From assembly GCA_022845895.1 (NCBI GenBank), contig AP025573.1, positions 1,336,501 through 1,400,500 of the forward strand: a stretch of DNA of 64,000 nucleotides, given 5' to 3'. The notes below the pieces were generated by a model, which made no database searches, was not told the DNA's origin, and saw nothing but the letters and a program-made list of their open reading frames with translations. The first letter of the stretch is position 1. Each line of letters begins with the position of its first letter. Made by a program: the position numbers and the translations under genes. This document shows, in pieces, positions 9,195 through 17,495 of the stretch. The stretch is from Lachnospiraceae bacterium. Its GTDB lineage: Bacteria; Bacillota; Clostridia; Lachnospirales; Lachnospiraceae.

Positions 9195-10241
9195 TCATTT
9201 TGCCGCTTTGTCGGCGAAGTCGGTCGTCACGAGGTCGTCATACGGCGCCCGGTCGTCAAGCTCGCCTGCATCCTCCAGGATATCCTGGAGCAGCTCGAAG
9301 CTCTTCTTTTCAAAGGTGAGGTTATCCTTCCAAGTGTCCTGGTCATAATATCTTGTCACGATAGTCGTGATAGTGTCCAGGTCCGTCTCCTTGAACTGGG
9401 GAGCGATGATGGAAGCAATCTCTTCCGGGGTGTGGGACTGTACGTAGTCCATACCTTTCTGGAGCGCATTCGTGAAGCCCTGGATTATGTCAGGGTTCTT
9501 GTCGATGTAGCTCTTCTTTGCAGAGAAGGCCGTGTACGGAACATAGCCGCTGTCGGTTCCGAGGGAAGCGACTACATAGCCTTCCTTCTCTTTTTCAAGA
9601 CTTGTGGCTCCTGGTTCAAACTCGACCGTAAAGTCGCCCTGGCCGCCTGAGAATGCTGCCGCGGTGGAACCAAAGTCGATGCTCTGGTCGATCTCCACAT
9701 CCTTGGCCGGGTCGATATTGTTCTGGCGCAGGATATATTCAAATACCATTTCAGGCATACCGCCTTTGCGTCCGCCGAGCACGAGCTTGCCTTTTAAGTC
9801 CTCCCACTTGAAATCCGGCATCTCCTCCCGGGCTACGAGGAAGTTACCGGCCCGCTGCGTGAGCTGCGCGAAGTTCACGACATAGTCGTTGGCCCCTTCG
9901 TTGTACGTGTAGATAGAAGCCTCGGAACCCATGAAGCCGATATCTGCTTCACCGGAGAGCACGGCGGTCATCGTCTTGTCGGCCCCAAACCCTGTGACGA
10001 GATCCAGATTGACGCCTTCCTCCTTGAAATACCCTTCTTCGATGGCGATATACATCGGGGCATAAAAAATGGAATGTGCCACTTCGTTGAGCGTTACATC
10101 CACCGTTTTTTGTTCCTTTGTCTCTCCGGCAGTCTCAGCCGTGTCTTTCGTATCCTTATCCTCTTTGGCAGAGGAGCATGCGGCCAGCATGGACAGAGCC
10201 ATGACGGCCACAAGCAGAACAGCAAGTAATCGCTTTTTCAT
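9195..10241 (-). CDS. ABC transporter substrate-binding lipoprotein (NMT1/SsuA/ThiY type)
   Basis: 348 residues. A lipoprotein signal peptide with lipobox LAAC (Cys22) anchors it on the outer face of the membrane. The body is typical of the NMT1/TauA/SsuA binding-protein superfamily (VTLNEVAHSIFYAPMYIAIEEGYF, GEADIGFMGSEASIY), whose members bind riboflavin or thiamine precursors, sulfonates or nitrate for import. Permease and ATPase genes are absent from both sides, so it is an orphan component here. AGGAGG precedes the ATG. The ligand cannot be assigned. Confidence 0.88.
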   Translation of the reverse strand: MKKRLLAVLLVAVMALSMLAACSSAKEDKDTKDTAETAGETKEQKTVDVTLNEVAHSIFYAPMYIAIEEGYFKEEGVNLDLVTGFGADKTMTAVLSGEADIGFMGSEASIYTYNEGANDYVVNFAQLTQRAGNFLVAREEMPDFKWEDLKGKLVLGGRKGGMPEMVFEYILRQNNIDPAKDVEIDQSIDFGSTAAAFSGGQGDFTVEFEPGATSLEKEKEGYVVASLGTDSGYVPYTAFSAKKSYIDKNPDIIQGFTNALQKGMDYVQSHTPEEIASIIAPQFKETDLDTITTIVTRYYDQDTWKDNLTFEKKSFELLQDILEDAGELDDRAPYDDLVTTDFADKAAK

Positions 10242-10294
10242 AAAATACCTCCTTGATTGCTAATGGTATAATATATTCTGAAAATGCAGATACG

Positions 10295-11305
10295 TTACTG
10301 TGAATCATCTGAAGATGCCCCGACCTGGTTATAGACGCCTACCGCGTCCAGAATGTGGAACTGCTCCGTATCATGGGTCCCGTCGGCTTTGGCGGTCACG
10401 AGGATGTATTCTTTTCCGTTGATGGCTGACAGGCTTGCCAGGCACAGTCCGGCTTCTTCCGTATATCCTGTCTTTCCCCCGAGGATCTCTCCGCCGGTAA
10501 CTTTGGCGCTGGACATATATTCGAACATCGTACTGTAGAACGTGAAGCCGTCCGGGTGCAGGTCCGACGGAAGGGTGCTGTGCTGGCTGCTCGTAAAGGC
10601 CTCCCGGAAGTCGGCATTCTTCAGCGCATGCGTTAGGAGAACCGCCATATCTTCTACGGTAGAATAATGATTGCCGTCGTGCAGTCCCGTGGAATTGCAG
10701 AAGTGCGTATTGTCCATCCCCAGTTCTTTTGCCTTTTCGTTCATCCGCTCCACAAATGCCTCTTCGGAGCCGGCAATCCTTTCGGCAAACGCGAGGCAGC
10801 ATTCCGCACCGGAAGGGAGCAGGATTCCATATAGCAGGTCTCTAAGCTGTACGCGCTCTCCGGGCTGGAAACCGGCCATAGAAGCCTCTTGGGCATACAG
10901 TTTCGGGAAGATGCGGGCGGAGAGGGTGACGGTTTCATCCAGATCATCCGTCTCTTCCACTGCCAGCAATGCGGTCATTATCTTCGTGAGCGAAGCCGGA
11001 TATATCCTGTCCTGGCTGCCCCGCGCGGCAACCGCCTTGCCGCTGTCCAGGTCGATGAGGATTGCATGGGGGCTGTACAGGTTGTCCAAATTGACGGCCA
11101 GGGAAGGAGAAGTGCCGCCATAGGTGATATCCGTATCTGCCTTATGTTCTGAAAGCAGAGGATATAATGTCTTCACGGCCAGAAATAGGGTGCATAAAAG
11201 GACTGCTGCTGCGGCCATCCCTGCAAAAGCACGGCGTCTGCGCCTTCTGCGCCGCATCTTCCGCCTTTTGTCCGGGAGCGGCCTTTTATGTTGTCTGTTG
11301 TTCAT
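10295..11305 (-). CDS. Serine-type D-alanyl-D-alanine carboxypeptidase (peptidase S11)
   Basis: 336 residues from the ATG at 11305, chosen because AGGTG lies seven bases upstream; a GTG at 11314 is an alternative. A basic N terminus and one membrane helix (AAAAVLLCTLFLAVKTLY) place the enzyme outside the membrane. Active-site motifs are SLTK (catalytic Ser), SGAEC in the SxN position (Ala where Asn is common), and KTG (GGKTGYTEEAG). It removes the terminal D-Ala of peptidoglycan precursors. It lies 127 bases downstream of the VanS-like kinase on the same strand, where van operons carry resistance genes. The SGA motif is unusual but occurs in the family. Confidence 0.9.
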   Translation of the reverse strand: MNNRQHKRPLPDKRRKMRRRRRRRRAFAGMAAAAVLLCTLFLAVKTLYPLLSEHKADTDITYGGTSPSLAVNLDNLYSPHAILIDLDSGKAVAARGSQDRIYPASLTKIMTALLAVEETDDLDETVTLSARIFPKLYAQEASMAGFQPGERVQLRDLLYGILLPSGAECCLAFAERIAGSEEAFVERMNEKAKELGMDNTHFCNSTGLHDGNHYSTVEDMAVLLTHALKNADFREAFTSSQHSTLPSDLHPDGFTFYSTMFEYMSSAKVTGGEILGGKTGYTEEAGLCLASLSAINGKEYILVTAKADGTHDTEQFHILDAVGVYNQVGASSDDSQ

Positions 11306-11432
11306 TGCATACACCTGCCTTTTCTCGTAATATAACTTTACCCATATTTATTTTACAGGACGCAGCCTGCCGGTACTTTAAGATTCCACTGCTTAAATCC
11401 TAAGAAAAGGCTAAGGAGAGGGAGAGATTTTG

Positions 11433-12605
11433 TTAATGGCAGGAGGGGAGAGAAAGGCAGAAGGTTGTCAGTTCATCTCTGCTCTCTACGGTAATATTTC
11501 CGCCGTGTAAAGTGACGATTTCTTTCGCGATGGCAAGTCCCAGCCCTGCTCCGCCTGCATTCGTAGTCCGGGCCTCGTCCAGACGGAAGAACTTTTCAAA
11601 TATCGATTCCAGCTTCTGGGCAGGTATCGTCTTTCCTTTATTGCGGAAACATATAAGCGTTTCCTCCGCCCTTTCCTCGGCCCATATCTCGATTACCGTA
11701 TCGGGATAGCTGTAAGCAATCGCATTTTTTAATATATTGTTGAATACCCGCGCAAGCTTTAAGGCATCGCCGTAAATGGTCATGTCCTCACTGACGTCAA
11801 GATGAGCCGTGTTGCCGTGGGAGGTGAGCAGGGGATAGAATTCGTCCGTCATCTGGACGAGCATATAACAGAGGTCTATCGTTTCCTTTTCCAACGCAAT
11901 CTGCTGTAGATTATAGCGGGTGATTTCAAAGAACTCGTTGGTGAGCTTTTCCAGCCTCTGCGCCTTGTCTAAAGTGATTCTTACATATCTCTCTTTCTGG
12001 CTGCCGGGCATATCCGGAGCCTCGTCCAGAAGGCTCAGATATCCGATGACGGAGGTGAGCGGCGTCTTCAGGTCATGTGCCAGATATGTGATCAGATCGT
12101 TCTTGCGGGCGGCTTCCTCCTTCAGTATCTGCTCATGGCGCTGCATGGTGGATTTGATTTCAGCCATCTGCACGGAGAGTTCTGCATACTCCTTTGGAAA
12201 TATTTCCGTAGTTTCCGTGTCGGTCATCATATAGGTACGCAGGATGCGGCTGGTCTCTGTAATCGATTTTCTGACCTTGGCCCTCGCGTAGAGGTGAGAG
12301 GTCACGAGGACGCTGAGCAGCCAGAATGTGGCGGTAAGGATGAATATGGCAAGAAGCAGAGACTTTAACTTGGACCATACAGGACTGTAGGTAAGCGCAT
12401 ACTGCCCCGTTTCCGGAAGATACTCGTTCTGGATGAGCATATAGTTCTTTTCAAACCACTCTACAAAGGCCCCGTTCCATAGGTTGTCTATGAGATAGTA
12501 GATGATAAAGCACAAAGCAGGGACGACGGCCACGATGATAAGGCTCCTGGCATATCGGAACTTGCCTGCTTTTGAAGAGGTGTCAGTTTTCAATCTTGTA
12601 TCCAC
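11433..12605 (-). CDS. vanS: VanS-like sensor histidine kinase
   Basis: 390 residues from a GTG at 12605 that overlaps the end of the response regulator by 23 bases, the arrangement known for vanR-vanS of VanA-type operons. Two membrane helices (residues ~20-40 and ~80-105) enclose a short outside loop. The DHp domain has LAHDLKTPLTSVIGYLSLLDEA, and the catalytic domain shows FNNILKNAIAYS and GGAGLGLAIAKEIV; both closely resemble VanS. VanS senses cell-wall antibiotics or damage and phosphorylates VanR. No vanH, vanA or vanX follows. A longer frame from 12719 exists, but that part is coding for the regulator in another frame. Confidence 0.88.
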   Translation of the reverse strand: MDTRLKTDTSSKAGKFRYARSLIIVAVVPALCFIIYYLIDNLWNGAFVEWFEKNYMLIQNEYLPETGQYALTYSPVWSKLKSLLLAIFILTATFWLLSVLVTSHLYARAKVRKSITETSRILRTYMMTDTETTEIFPKEYAELSVQMAEIKSTMQRHEQILKEEAARKNDLITYLAHDLKTPLTSVIGYLSLLDEAPDMPGSQKERYVRITLDKAQRLEKLTNEFFEITRYNLQQIALEKETIDLCYMLVQMTDEFYPLLTSHGNTAHLDVSEDMTIYGDALKLARVFNNILKNAIAYSYPDTVIEIWAEERAEETLICFRNKGKTIPAQKLESIFEKFFRLDEARTTNAGGAGLGLAIAKEIVTLHGGNITVESRDELTTFCLSLPSCH

Positions 12606-13278
12606 ACCCCCAGACTGTCTTAATATACTTCGGCTCCTCGAAGGAATCTCCCATCTTTTCCCGCAGGTGCCGTATATGGACGGTAATCGTATTGTTGCTC
12701 TTGCTGAAATATTCGTCATTCCAGATCTTGTGGAACAGTTCTTCGGAACTGACGACCGTACCCTTCTTCCGGCACAGAATATGCAGAATAGAGAATTCAG
12801 TCGGGGTGAGGGACAGGGGCCTTTCGTTCAGCGTACATTCGTGGGTCCTGACATTGATGACGAGTCCGGAGTGGACGATGACATCCTCCGCCGGCTCTTC
12901 CCCTACGTTGTACCGCTTGTACCTGCGCAGCTGTGCCTTCACCCGCGCTACCAGTTCCAAAGGCAGGAAGGGTTTTGTAATATAGTCGTCGGCACCTAAG
13001 GTCAATCCGGTAATCTTGTCGATCTCTCCGTCCTTTGCGGTCAGCATGATGACAGGGTAGCGGTGCTGCTCACGAATCTTCTGGCATATCTCCAACCCGC
13101 TTATATGAGGCATCATGATGTCCAGGATCGCCAAATCCAGCGTTTCGCTGCAGATACAGTCCAAGGCGTCTGAAGCGTTATAATATTTGAGTACGGTAAA
13201 ATTTTCATTTTCAAGGTAGAGCGCGACAAGATCTGCAATCTCTCGTTCGTCATCTACAACTAATATTTTTTCTGACAT
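12583..13278 (-). CDS. vanR: VanR-like response regulator (OmpR/PhoB family)
   Basis: 231 residues. The receiver domain has acidic pocket DDE, phospho-acceptor in LAILDIMMP and conserved Lys in ADDYITKPF. The C-terminal winged helix ends SKSNNTITVHIRHLREKM and KYIKTVWGCGYKIEN, nearly the sequence I know for enterococcal VanR. It presumably activates genes for cell-wall change, the nearest being the carboxypeptidase downstream of vanS. Its own upstream region has three ATCTT-like repeats at 11-bp spacing. The kinase gene overlaps its 3' end. Confidence 0.93.
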   Translation of the reverse strand: MSEKILVVDDEREIADLVALYLENENFTVLKYYNASDALDCICSETLDLAILDIMMPHISGLEICQKIREQHRYPVIMLTAKDGEIDKITGLTLGADDYITKPFLPLELVARVKAQLRRYKRYNVGEEPAEDVIVHSGLVINVRTHECTLNERPLSLTPTEFSILHILCRKKGTVVSSEELFHKIWNDEYFSKSNNTITVHIRHLREKMGDSFEEPKYIKTVWGCGYKIEN

Positions 13279-13332
13279 AGTGTTCCGGCTCCTTTCCTTT
13301 CTATTTTATCAAGGGAAAATTGAGACTTTATG

Positions 13333-13359
13333 GAGATTCGCGCAAGATATTATTAAGAT
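13333..13359 (-). promoter_or_regulatory. Candidate VanR-like binding repeats upstream of vanR
   Basis: On the minus strand ATCTT, ATCTT and ATCTC recur with an 11-bp period (13359-13355, 13348-13344, 13337-13333). OmpR/PhoB-type regulators bind such in-phase direct repeats. AATCTTAA also occurs ahead of the carboxypeptidase gene. Five-base repeats can occur by chance, so this is tentative. Confidence 0.35.
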
Positions 13360-13424
13360 TTTCAGAACGGGGCACATATGTCCGCTGCAAGGCGCTTTGC
13401 CTGGCGGGTATCCGTAACTATAGA

Positions 13425-13483
13425 AAGAGCCGGAATCAGTTAGGGGATGTGAGATGATATCCCCGTACCTGATTCCGGCTCTT
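13425..13483 (-). terminator. Nested hairpin terminator after ansA
   Basis: AAGAGCCGGAATCAG (13425-13439) pairs perfectly with CTGATTCCGGCTCTT (13469-13483), enclosing a second short stem, GGGGAT (13443-13448) with ATCCCC. It lies just past the ansA stop codon on the minus strand. Confidence 0.7.
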
Positions 13484-13528
13484 CCTGTATCAGCAGATCC
13501 CCTGCCGGCCTCGACATTATCCCCGCCC

Positions 13529-14527
13529 TTAAACAGTCCGGTCGTGGTTGATCTCTTTGAAGAACAGCCTGCGTATCTCGTCCCGGTCATGTGTCTGTCC
13601 GAGAATCCACATCATCTTCGCCACGATTGCCTCGGTCGTCATGTCGCCTGCCTGGAGGATGCCCGGATGTTCGCTGTATTTCTTTCCGACCTGGTACACG
13701 TTCAGATCGCAGCCTTCCTCCGGCACCTGGGTGGTGACGGCGAGGGTCTTGCCAGAATCCACCCATCCAAAGATAGCCTTTTCAAAGGAGTCGTCATATT
13801 CGGGAATGCCGCCGATGCCGAATGTTTCCAGGATGATGGCGTCATATCCGCCATCCAGCAGCCCGAAGAGGTCCGCCTTTACTTCCGGCGTGAGCTTCAG
13901 GACGAAGACACGGTCATTCAGGCGTGTATAGGTGACGAGATCTTCTTCCGACGGAAGGGGGCCCACATACTTGCGGACGATGTGGTCGTCGTGTATGACG
14001 GCCAGAAGCGGAAAGTTCATGCTCTCGAACGCGTCAAAGCTCCGGGTCCTCTGCTTGCGGCCTCTCGTCCCGGCGACGGCCTTGCCGTTGAACACGATAG
14101 AGACATTGCAGGAGCCGTCGTCAAGAGCATAGAGTATGCTCTGGTAGACGTTCAGCTTGGCATCGGTATACGGGTTGCCCATCGGCTTCTGTGAACCGGT
14201 GATGACGATGGGCTTCGGGGTGTTCTGGATGAGGTAGGAAAGGGCAGCGGCAGTATATGCCATCGTGTCGGTTCCGTGCAGGATTACAAAACCGTCGTAG
14301 CTGCCGTAGTGTTCCATGACGGCGTCGCGGATTTCCATCCACTGGCGCGGGCGCATGTTCGTGCTGTCGATGTTCATGAGCTGAAGAATGTCAAGCTCGC
14401 ACTTATCTTCGATTCCGGGAACAAAAGAAGCCAGCTCTTCCCCGGTCATAGCCGGGGTCAGGCCGCCTGCTCCTTCTTTGGAGGCTATGGTGCCTCCGGT
14501 TGCTATCATAAGTATCTTTTTCATCAT
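13529..14527 (-). CDS. ansA: Type I L-asparaginase
   Basis: Hydrolyses L-asparagine to aspartate and ammonia in the cytoplasm. 332 residues, the normal length for the family. Both active-site signatures are present: ATGGTIAS near residue 10 and ILHGTDTMAYTA near residue 83, with a conserved Lys in GSQKPMG. No signal peptide is seen, fitting the cytoplasmic type I enzyme. GAGAGG lies upstream of the start, which could be either of two adjacent ATGs. It is transcribed alone and ends at a strong hairpin. Confidence 0.95.
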   Translation of the reverse strand: MMKKILMIATGGTIASKEGAGGLTPAMTGEELASFVPGIEDKCELDILQLMNIDSTNMRPRQWMEIRDAVMEHYGSYDGFVILHGTDTMAYTAAALSYLIQNTPKPIVITGSQKPMGNPYTDAKLNVYQSILYALDDGSCNVSIVFNGKAVAGTRGRKQRTRSFDAFESMNFPLLAVIHDDHIVRKYVGPLPSEEDLVTYTRLNDRVFVLKLTPEVKADLFGLLDGGYDAIILETFGIGGIPEYDDSFEKAIFGWVDSGKTLAVTTQVPEEGCDLNVYQVGKKYSEHPGILQAGDMTTEAIVAKMMWILGQTHDRDEIRRLFFKEINHDRTV

Positions 14528-14597
14528 TTTTCAACCTCTCAATACATAGTCCATTTCTACCTTACCCTCGTTTAGAATATGTGTCAAGAGCCAAAAC

Positions 14598-15074
14598 CTA
14601 ACAGAGCACGATGACGCGCCGGGGCGTCGTCTGGGCAGGGATGCTCCTTGTCGAGGCGCTGTAGTATACGATCAGAAGCTGTCCGCCCAGGTCGCAGTTA
14701 AAACGCTGTCCGTTAGAGGTGACGACATCGGTCGTCCTTGTCATGTTCAGCTTAAGAGAGCCGTCCTCCGAAGTCAGGCTTTCGTCAAAATAGCCGGCGT
14801 ACATATTCTCGCTCGGATTCTTGCGTCCGATGATGACCGCCCGGTACTGGGGCGGAAAGATAAGCGGTATAGCCAGGTTCGCATCATAGAATGCAATCAC
14901 GTTCATTCCCGGCCGCAGACGTACTTCATTGATGACATAAGAGTCAGGGCCTACTACAAAGTTGGTGATGCCGTCGGAATTGCGGATAGAGACAAGCAGT
15001 TCACAGCAGTTATCACGCATGGATGTGATATTCTGTACAATCCCCGTTATGGGGACAAGATTCATATCAGCCAT
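14598..15074 (-). CDS. Conserved hypothetical protein
   Basis: 158 residues from the ATG at 15074 (MADMNLVPITGIV), chosen because GGAG is well placed upstream; an ATG at 15089 would add five residues and has no good site. The sequence is beta-rich, with segments such as MNVIAFYDANLAIPLIFPP, and lacks signal peptide or membrane helices. Its VQNITSMRDNCCELLVSI pattern suggests an OB-like or other small barrel, but this is only an impression. It is followed upstream by another small gene on the same strand. I do not recognise a named family. Confidence 0.75.
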   Translation of the reverse strand: MADMNLVPITGIVQNITSMRDNCCELLVSIRNSDGITNFVVGPDSYVINEVRLRPGMNVIAFYDANLAIPLIFPPQYRAVIIGRKNPSENMYAGYFDESLTSEDGSLKLNMTRTTDVVTSNGQRFNCDLGGQLLIVYYSASTRSIPAQTTPRRVIVLC

Positions 15075-15110
15075 AATCAAACACTCCATTTTTGATTAAT
15101 ATATGCTGAG

Positions 15111-15326
15111 TTATTTTGTTTGTTCGTCTCCTTCTTCCTTCTTCAGATTCGATGCCTTCCCGTTTGGCGGCAGGAAGTGGTACAGGTCTTCGTAGGATTC
15201 CAGCTCGCCTACCGAGATGGGCTCGGATGGAATGAGCCCCGTGCAGTCCCAGGAAGAGGCTGCATTGGACAGATAGTCATAGGAGTCGATGAGGTGCTGG
15301 TTCTCTAAATCTTTTTTATCTTTCAT
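15111..15326 (-). CDS. Small hypothetical acidic protein
   Basis: 71 residues from the ATG at 15326 (MKDKKDLENQHLID); AGGAGG lies 11 bases upstream, and a TTG at 15332 is closer to it, so the exact start is uncertain. It is acidic and hydrophilic with a motif-like SAASSWDCTGLIP stretch and a charged C terminus. It lies 36 bases before the 158-residue gene on the same strand and is probably its operon partner. Family not recognised. Confidence 0.65.
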   Translation of the reverse strand: MKDKKDLENQHLIDSYDYLSNAASSWDCTGLIPSEPISVGELESYEDLYHFLPPNGKASNLKKEEGDEQTK

Positions 15327-15635
15327 AGTCAAGGATACCTCCTGTTTTACAATATTTGTGGAACGGTTCCGGCAAGGACGCGTGTACCTTGCCGGCTGAA
15401 GCTGTCTTTAGAATATGTAGAAAAAGAAATGCACATACTGTATATTATTTCCATGGCGGCCGCAGACGCGAGCGATGCTATATCTGCGGCAGCTTTTCCA
15501 AAAGACGCCGCGAGGATGAGATACTACGCCGCTTGAGGCAGGATGATCGACTTGTGGTAGAAAGAACAGGGAAAATATGGTAGTATGACATTGTATTATA
15601 TAAAGTTATTTTAAACGAACAGGAGTTTTTTTATT
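15327..15635. other. Intergenic region between divergent genes, with one hairpin
   Basis: This 309-base stretch holds the start regions of both divergent genes. CCGGCAAGG (15369-15377) pairs with CCTTGCCGG (15387-15395), a perfect 9-bp stem of unknown role. A 75-codon frame at 15356-15583 has no credible ribosome binding site and an odd Arg/Cys-rich composition, so I do not call it a gene. Confidence 0.5.
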
Positions 15636-16376
15636 ATGGAAGAGCAGAATATTCATATAGCGATTGATACACATACCCATACGCTTGCAAGCGGACATGC
15701 TTACAATACGTTGCGTGAGATGGCCAAGATGGCGGCGGACAGAGGGCTTTCGGGGCTGGCGGTGACAGAGCATGCGCCAAAGATGCCGGGAACGTGCCAC
15801 ATATTTTATTTCCAGAATATGAGGGTCGTGCCGAGAAATATGTATGGCATAGAGCTTCTGATGGGAGTGGAGCTGAATGTCATGAACGGGACCGGCGAGG
15901 TGGATCTGCTGGAGTACCTGATTCGCGAGCTGGACCTGGCGATAGCGAGCATCCATGTGCCCTGCTATGAAGGGGAGCTTGACGAGAAGGAGATTACGCA
16001 GACATACATCAACGTGATGGAGAAGGACTATATCGACATCATTGGGCACCCGGACGACGGCAGGGTGCCGGTGGATTATGAGGTGCTCGCAAAAGAGGCG
16101 AAGCGGACAGGCACGCTGCTGGAGGTGAACAATTCCTCCCTGCGGCCGGGAGGATTCCGTCAGGATACGCATCACAATGCCGCCCGCATGCTCAGGCTGT
16201 GCAAGGAGTACGGGACGATGGTAGTGCTCGGATCGGACGCCCACATGGACGTGGACATCGCCAACTGCCGGTATTCCATGGAAGTGCTGAGGGAGGCTGC
16301 CTTCCCGGAAGAGCTCGTGGCTAATACCTCTCTGGAAAAATTCAGGGCTTGTCTAAAACGGAATAAAAAACTATAG
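15636..16376 (+). CDS. PHP-domain phosphatase (YcdX-like)
   Basis: 246 residues, one PHP metallophosphoesterase domain. The metal ligands are visible: DTHTHT near residue 11, TEHAP near 47, MGVELN, IGHPDD and the closing GSDAH near 208. YcdX-type enzymes bind three metal ions (Zn or Mn) and hydrolyse phosphate esters; the natural substrate is unclear. AGGAG precedes the ATG by ten bases. The YerC-like gene follows after 64 bases. Confidence 0.9.
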   Translation: MEEQNIHIAIDTHTHTLASGHAYNTLREMAKMAADRGLSGLAVTEHAPKMPGTCHIFYFQNMRVVPRNMYGIELLMGVELNVMNGTGEVDLLEYLIRELDLAIASIHVPCYEGELDEKEITQTYINVMEKDYIDIIGHPDDGRVPVDYEVLAKEAKRTGTLLEVNNSSLRPGGFRQDTHHNAARMLRLCKEYGTMVVLGSDAHMDVDIANCRYSMEVLREAAFPEELVANTSLEKFRACLKRNKKL

Positions 16377-16440
16377 ACTTTACGAATTTAGTGTGCTAAA
16401 ATGTAACAGTAATGAATTCTGTTACGAAGGAGATAATAGT

Positions 16441-16734
16441 ATGAGTAAAAAGATCAGGACCGAAGCAGTAGACTATCTGTTTCGTGCTATACTAAGTCTG
16501 GAAGATAAAGAAGAGTGCTATACTTTTTTCGAGGATATCTGTACCATCAACGAGCTGCTGTCACTGTCGCAGCGCTTTGAGGTGGCAAAGATGCTGAGGG
16601 AACATAAGACCTATCTGGAAATCGCTGAAAAGACAGGGGCGTCCACCGCTACGATCAGCCGTGTGAACCGTTCCCTGAACTATGGAAATGACGGTTATGA
16701 TATGGTGTTTGAGAGGATTAAGGAAGATAGATAA
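16441..16734 (+). CDS. YerC/YecD family TrpR-related DNA-binding protein
   Basis: 97 residues from the ATG at 16441, preceded by GAAGGAG at good spacing; an open frame continues upstream without a suitable start. The C-terminal half has a TrpR-type helix-turn-helix (YLEIAEKTGASTATISRVNR) as in Bacillus YerC. The N-terminal helices (VDYLFRAILSLEDKEEC) form the TrpR-like dimer core. Its targets are unknown. The gene ends in a bidirectional terminator. Confidence 0.88.
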   Translation: MSKKIRTEAVDYLFRAILSLEDKEECYTFFEDICTINELLSLSQRFEVAKMLREHKTYLEIAEKTGASTATISRVNRSLNYGNDGYDMVFERIKEDR

Positions 16735-16738
16735 AAAA

Positions 16739-16763
16739 GAAATAGAGCGGTCCGCTCTATTTC
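16739..16763. terminator. Bidirectional rho-independent terminator
   Basis: GAAATAGAGCG and CGCTCTATTTC form an 11-bp stem with a three-base loop, flanked by an A run on the left and TTTTT on the right, so it can terminate both the YerC-like gene and the convergent DUF1836 gene. Confidence 0.85.
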
Positions 16764-17371
16764 TTTTTGTCCTGATTGCCCGGTTCGGGCAGTTCGTCTA
16801 TCAGCTTTTCTATAATGAGCTTTTTGACATATACGTCGAAGCTCAGGCTGCATATGAACGAGAAGAGCTGCAGGTAATCCCTCTCTTCGCCTTCCTGCGC
16901 TTCTGAAAAACTTTCGGTAGCAGTCTTGTGCGTCCTGGCTACCTCTTTCTGAAGCGAGTCGATGCGCGCCTTCTCGGTCTGGCATATCTCTTCGTAGATA
17001 GAAGTAAGGCCGAAACTGCCACCGGCATCAAAATATTTTTCGGTAATCGGTGCCAGCAGAGTCTCTATATCCTTGATGGACAGGATGTTCTTAAAGTAGT
17101 AGATGAAGATAAGGACGAGAATGTGCTCTCTCGAATACTTCTTCTTCACCGGCGGCGGGAGAAGGTTGTTCTTCGCATAGTTGTTGATCATCGTCTTTGT
17201 CAGAATCTTGTCTTCAGGAAAGCGCTTCGTAGAGCTCAGCTCCTTTTCCATGAATGTAGTTACCTGGTCCATATATAATTCTATATTTGGAATGCTGTCA
17301 GGTCTCACATAGTCAATCCGCGAGATGCTGGATAAGATGCTGTTCAGCATATCTTTTGTATCAATCGTCAT
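16757..17371 (-). CDS. DUF1836 domain protein
   Basis: 204 residues. The central part matches DUF1836, a Firmicute family with a MerR-like helix-turn-helix: LTKTMINNYAKNNLLPPPVKK followed by YSREHILVLIFIYYFKNILSI. It is probably a DNA-binding regulator, though this is not established for the family. GGGGTGA lies upstream of the ATG. It is convergent with the YerC-like gene and shares its terminator, inside which its last codons fall. Confidence 0.82.
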   Translation of the reverse strand: MTIDTKDMLNSILSSISRIDYVRPDSIPNIELYMDQVTTFMEKELSSTKRFPEDKILTKTMINNYAKNNLLPPPVKKKYSREHILVLIFIYYFKNILSIKDIETLLAPITEKYFDAGGSFGLTSIYEEICQTEKARIDSLQKEVARTHKTATESFSEAQEGEERDYLQLFSFICSLSFDVYVKKLIIEKLIDELPEPGNQDKKK

Positions 17372-17495
17372 ATTAGTATCACCCCAATATAGTCATTATA
17401 TAGTATTAAAAACTATATGGCAAGTATTTTCTGATTCGTCCCCTTGACAGCCTGTGCTATGATTTAAGTAATAATAAAAAAGGAGCTGTGAGGTT

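Noticed and set aside
11433..12719. Longer VanS start at 12719
   Set aside because: The extra 38 codons overlap the regulator's conserved C terminus and have no van-like similarity; GTG at 12605 gives the known vanRS overlap.
10295..13278. VanR-VanS taken as evidence of vancomycin resistance
   Set aside because: The vanH, ligase and vanX genes needed for resistance are absent from the surrounding sequence.
15356..15583. A 75-codon frame between divergent genes
   Set aside because: Arg/Cys-rich composition, no ribosome binding site and no similarity I recognise.
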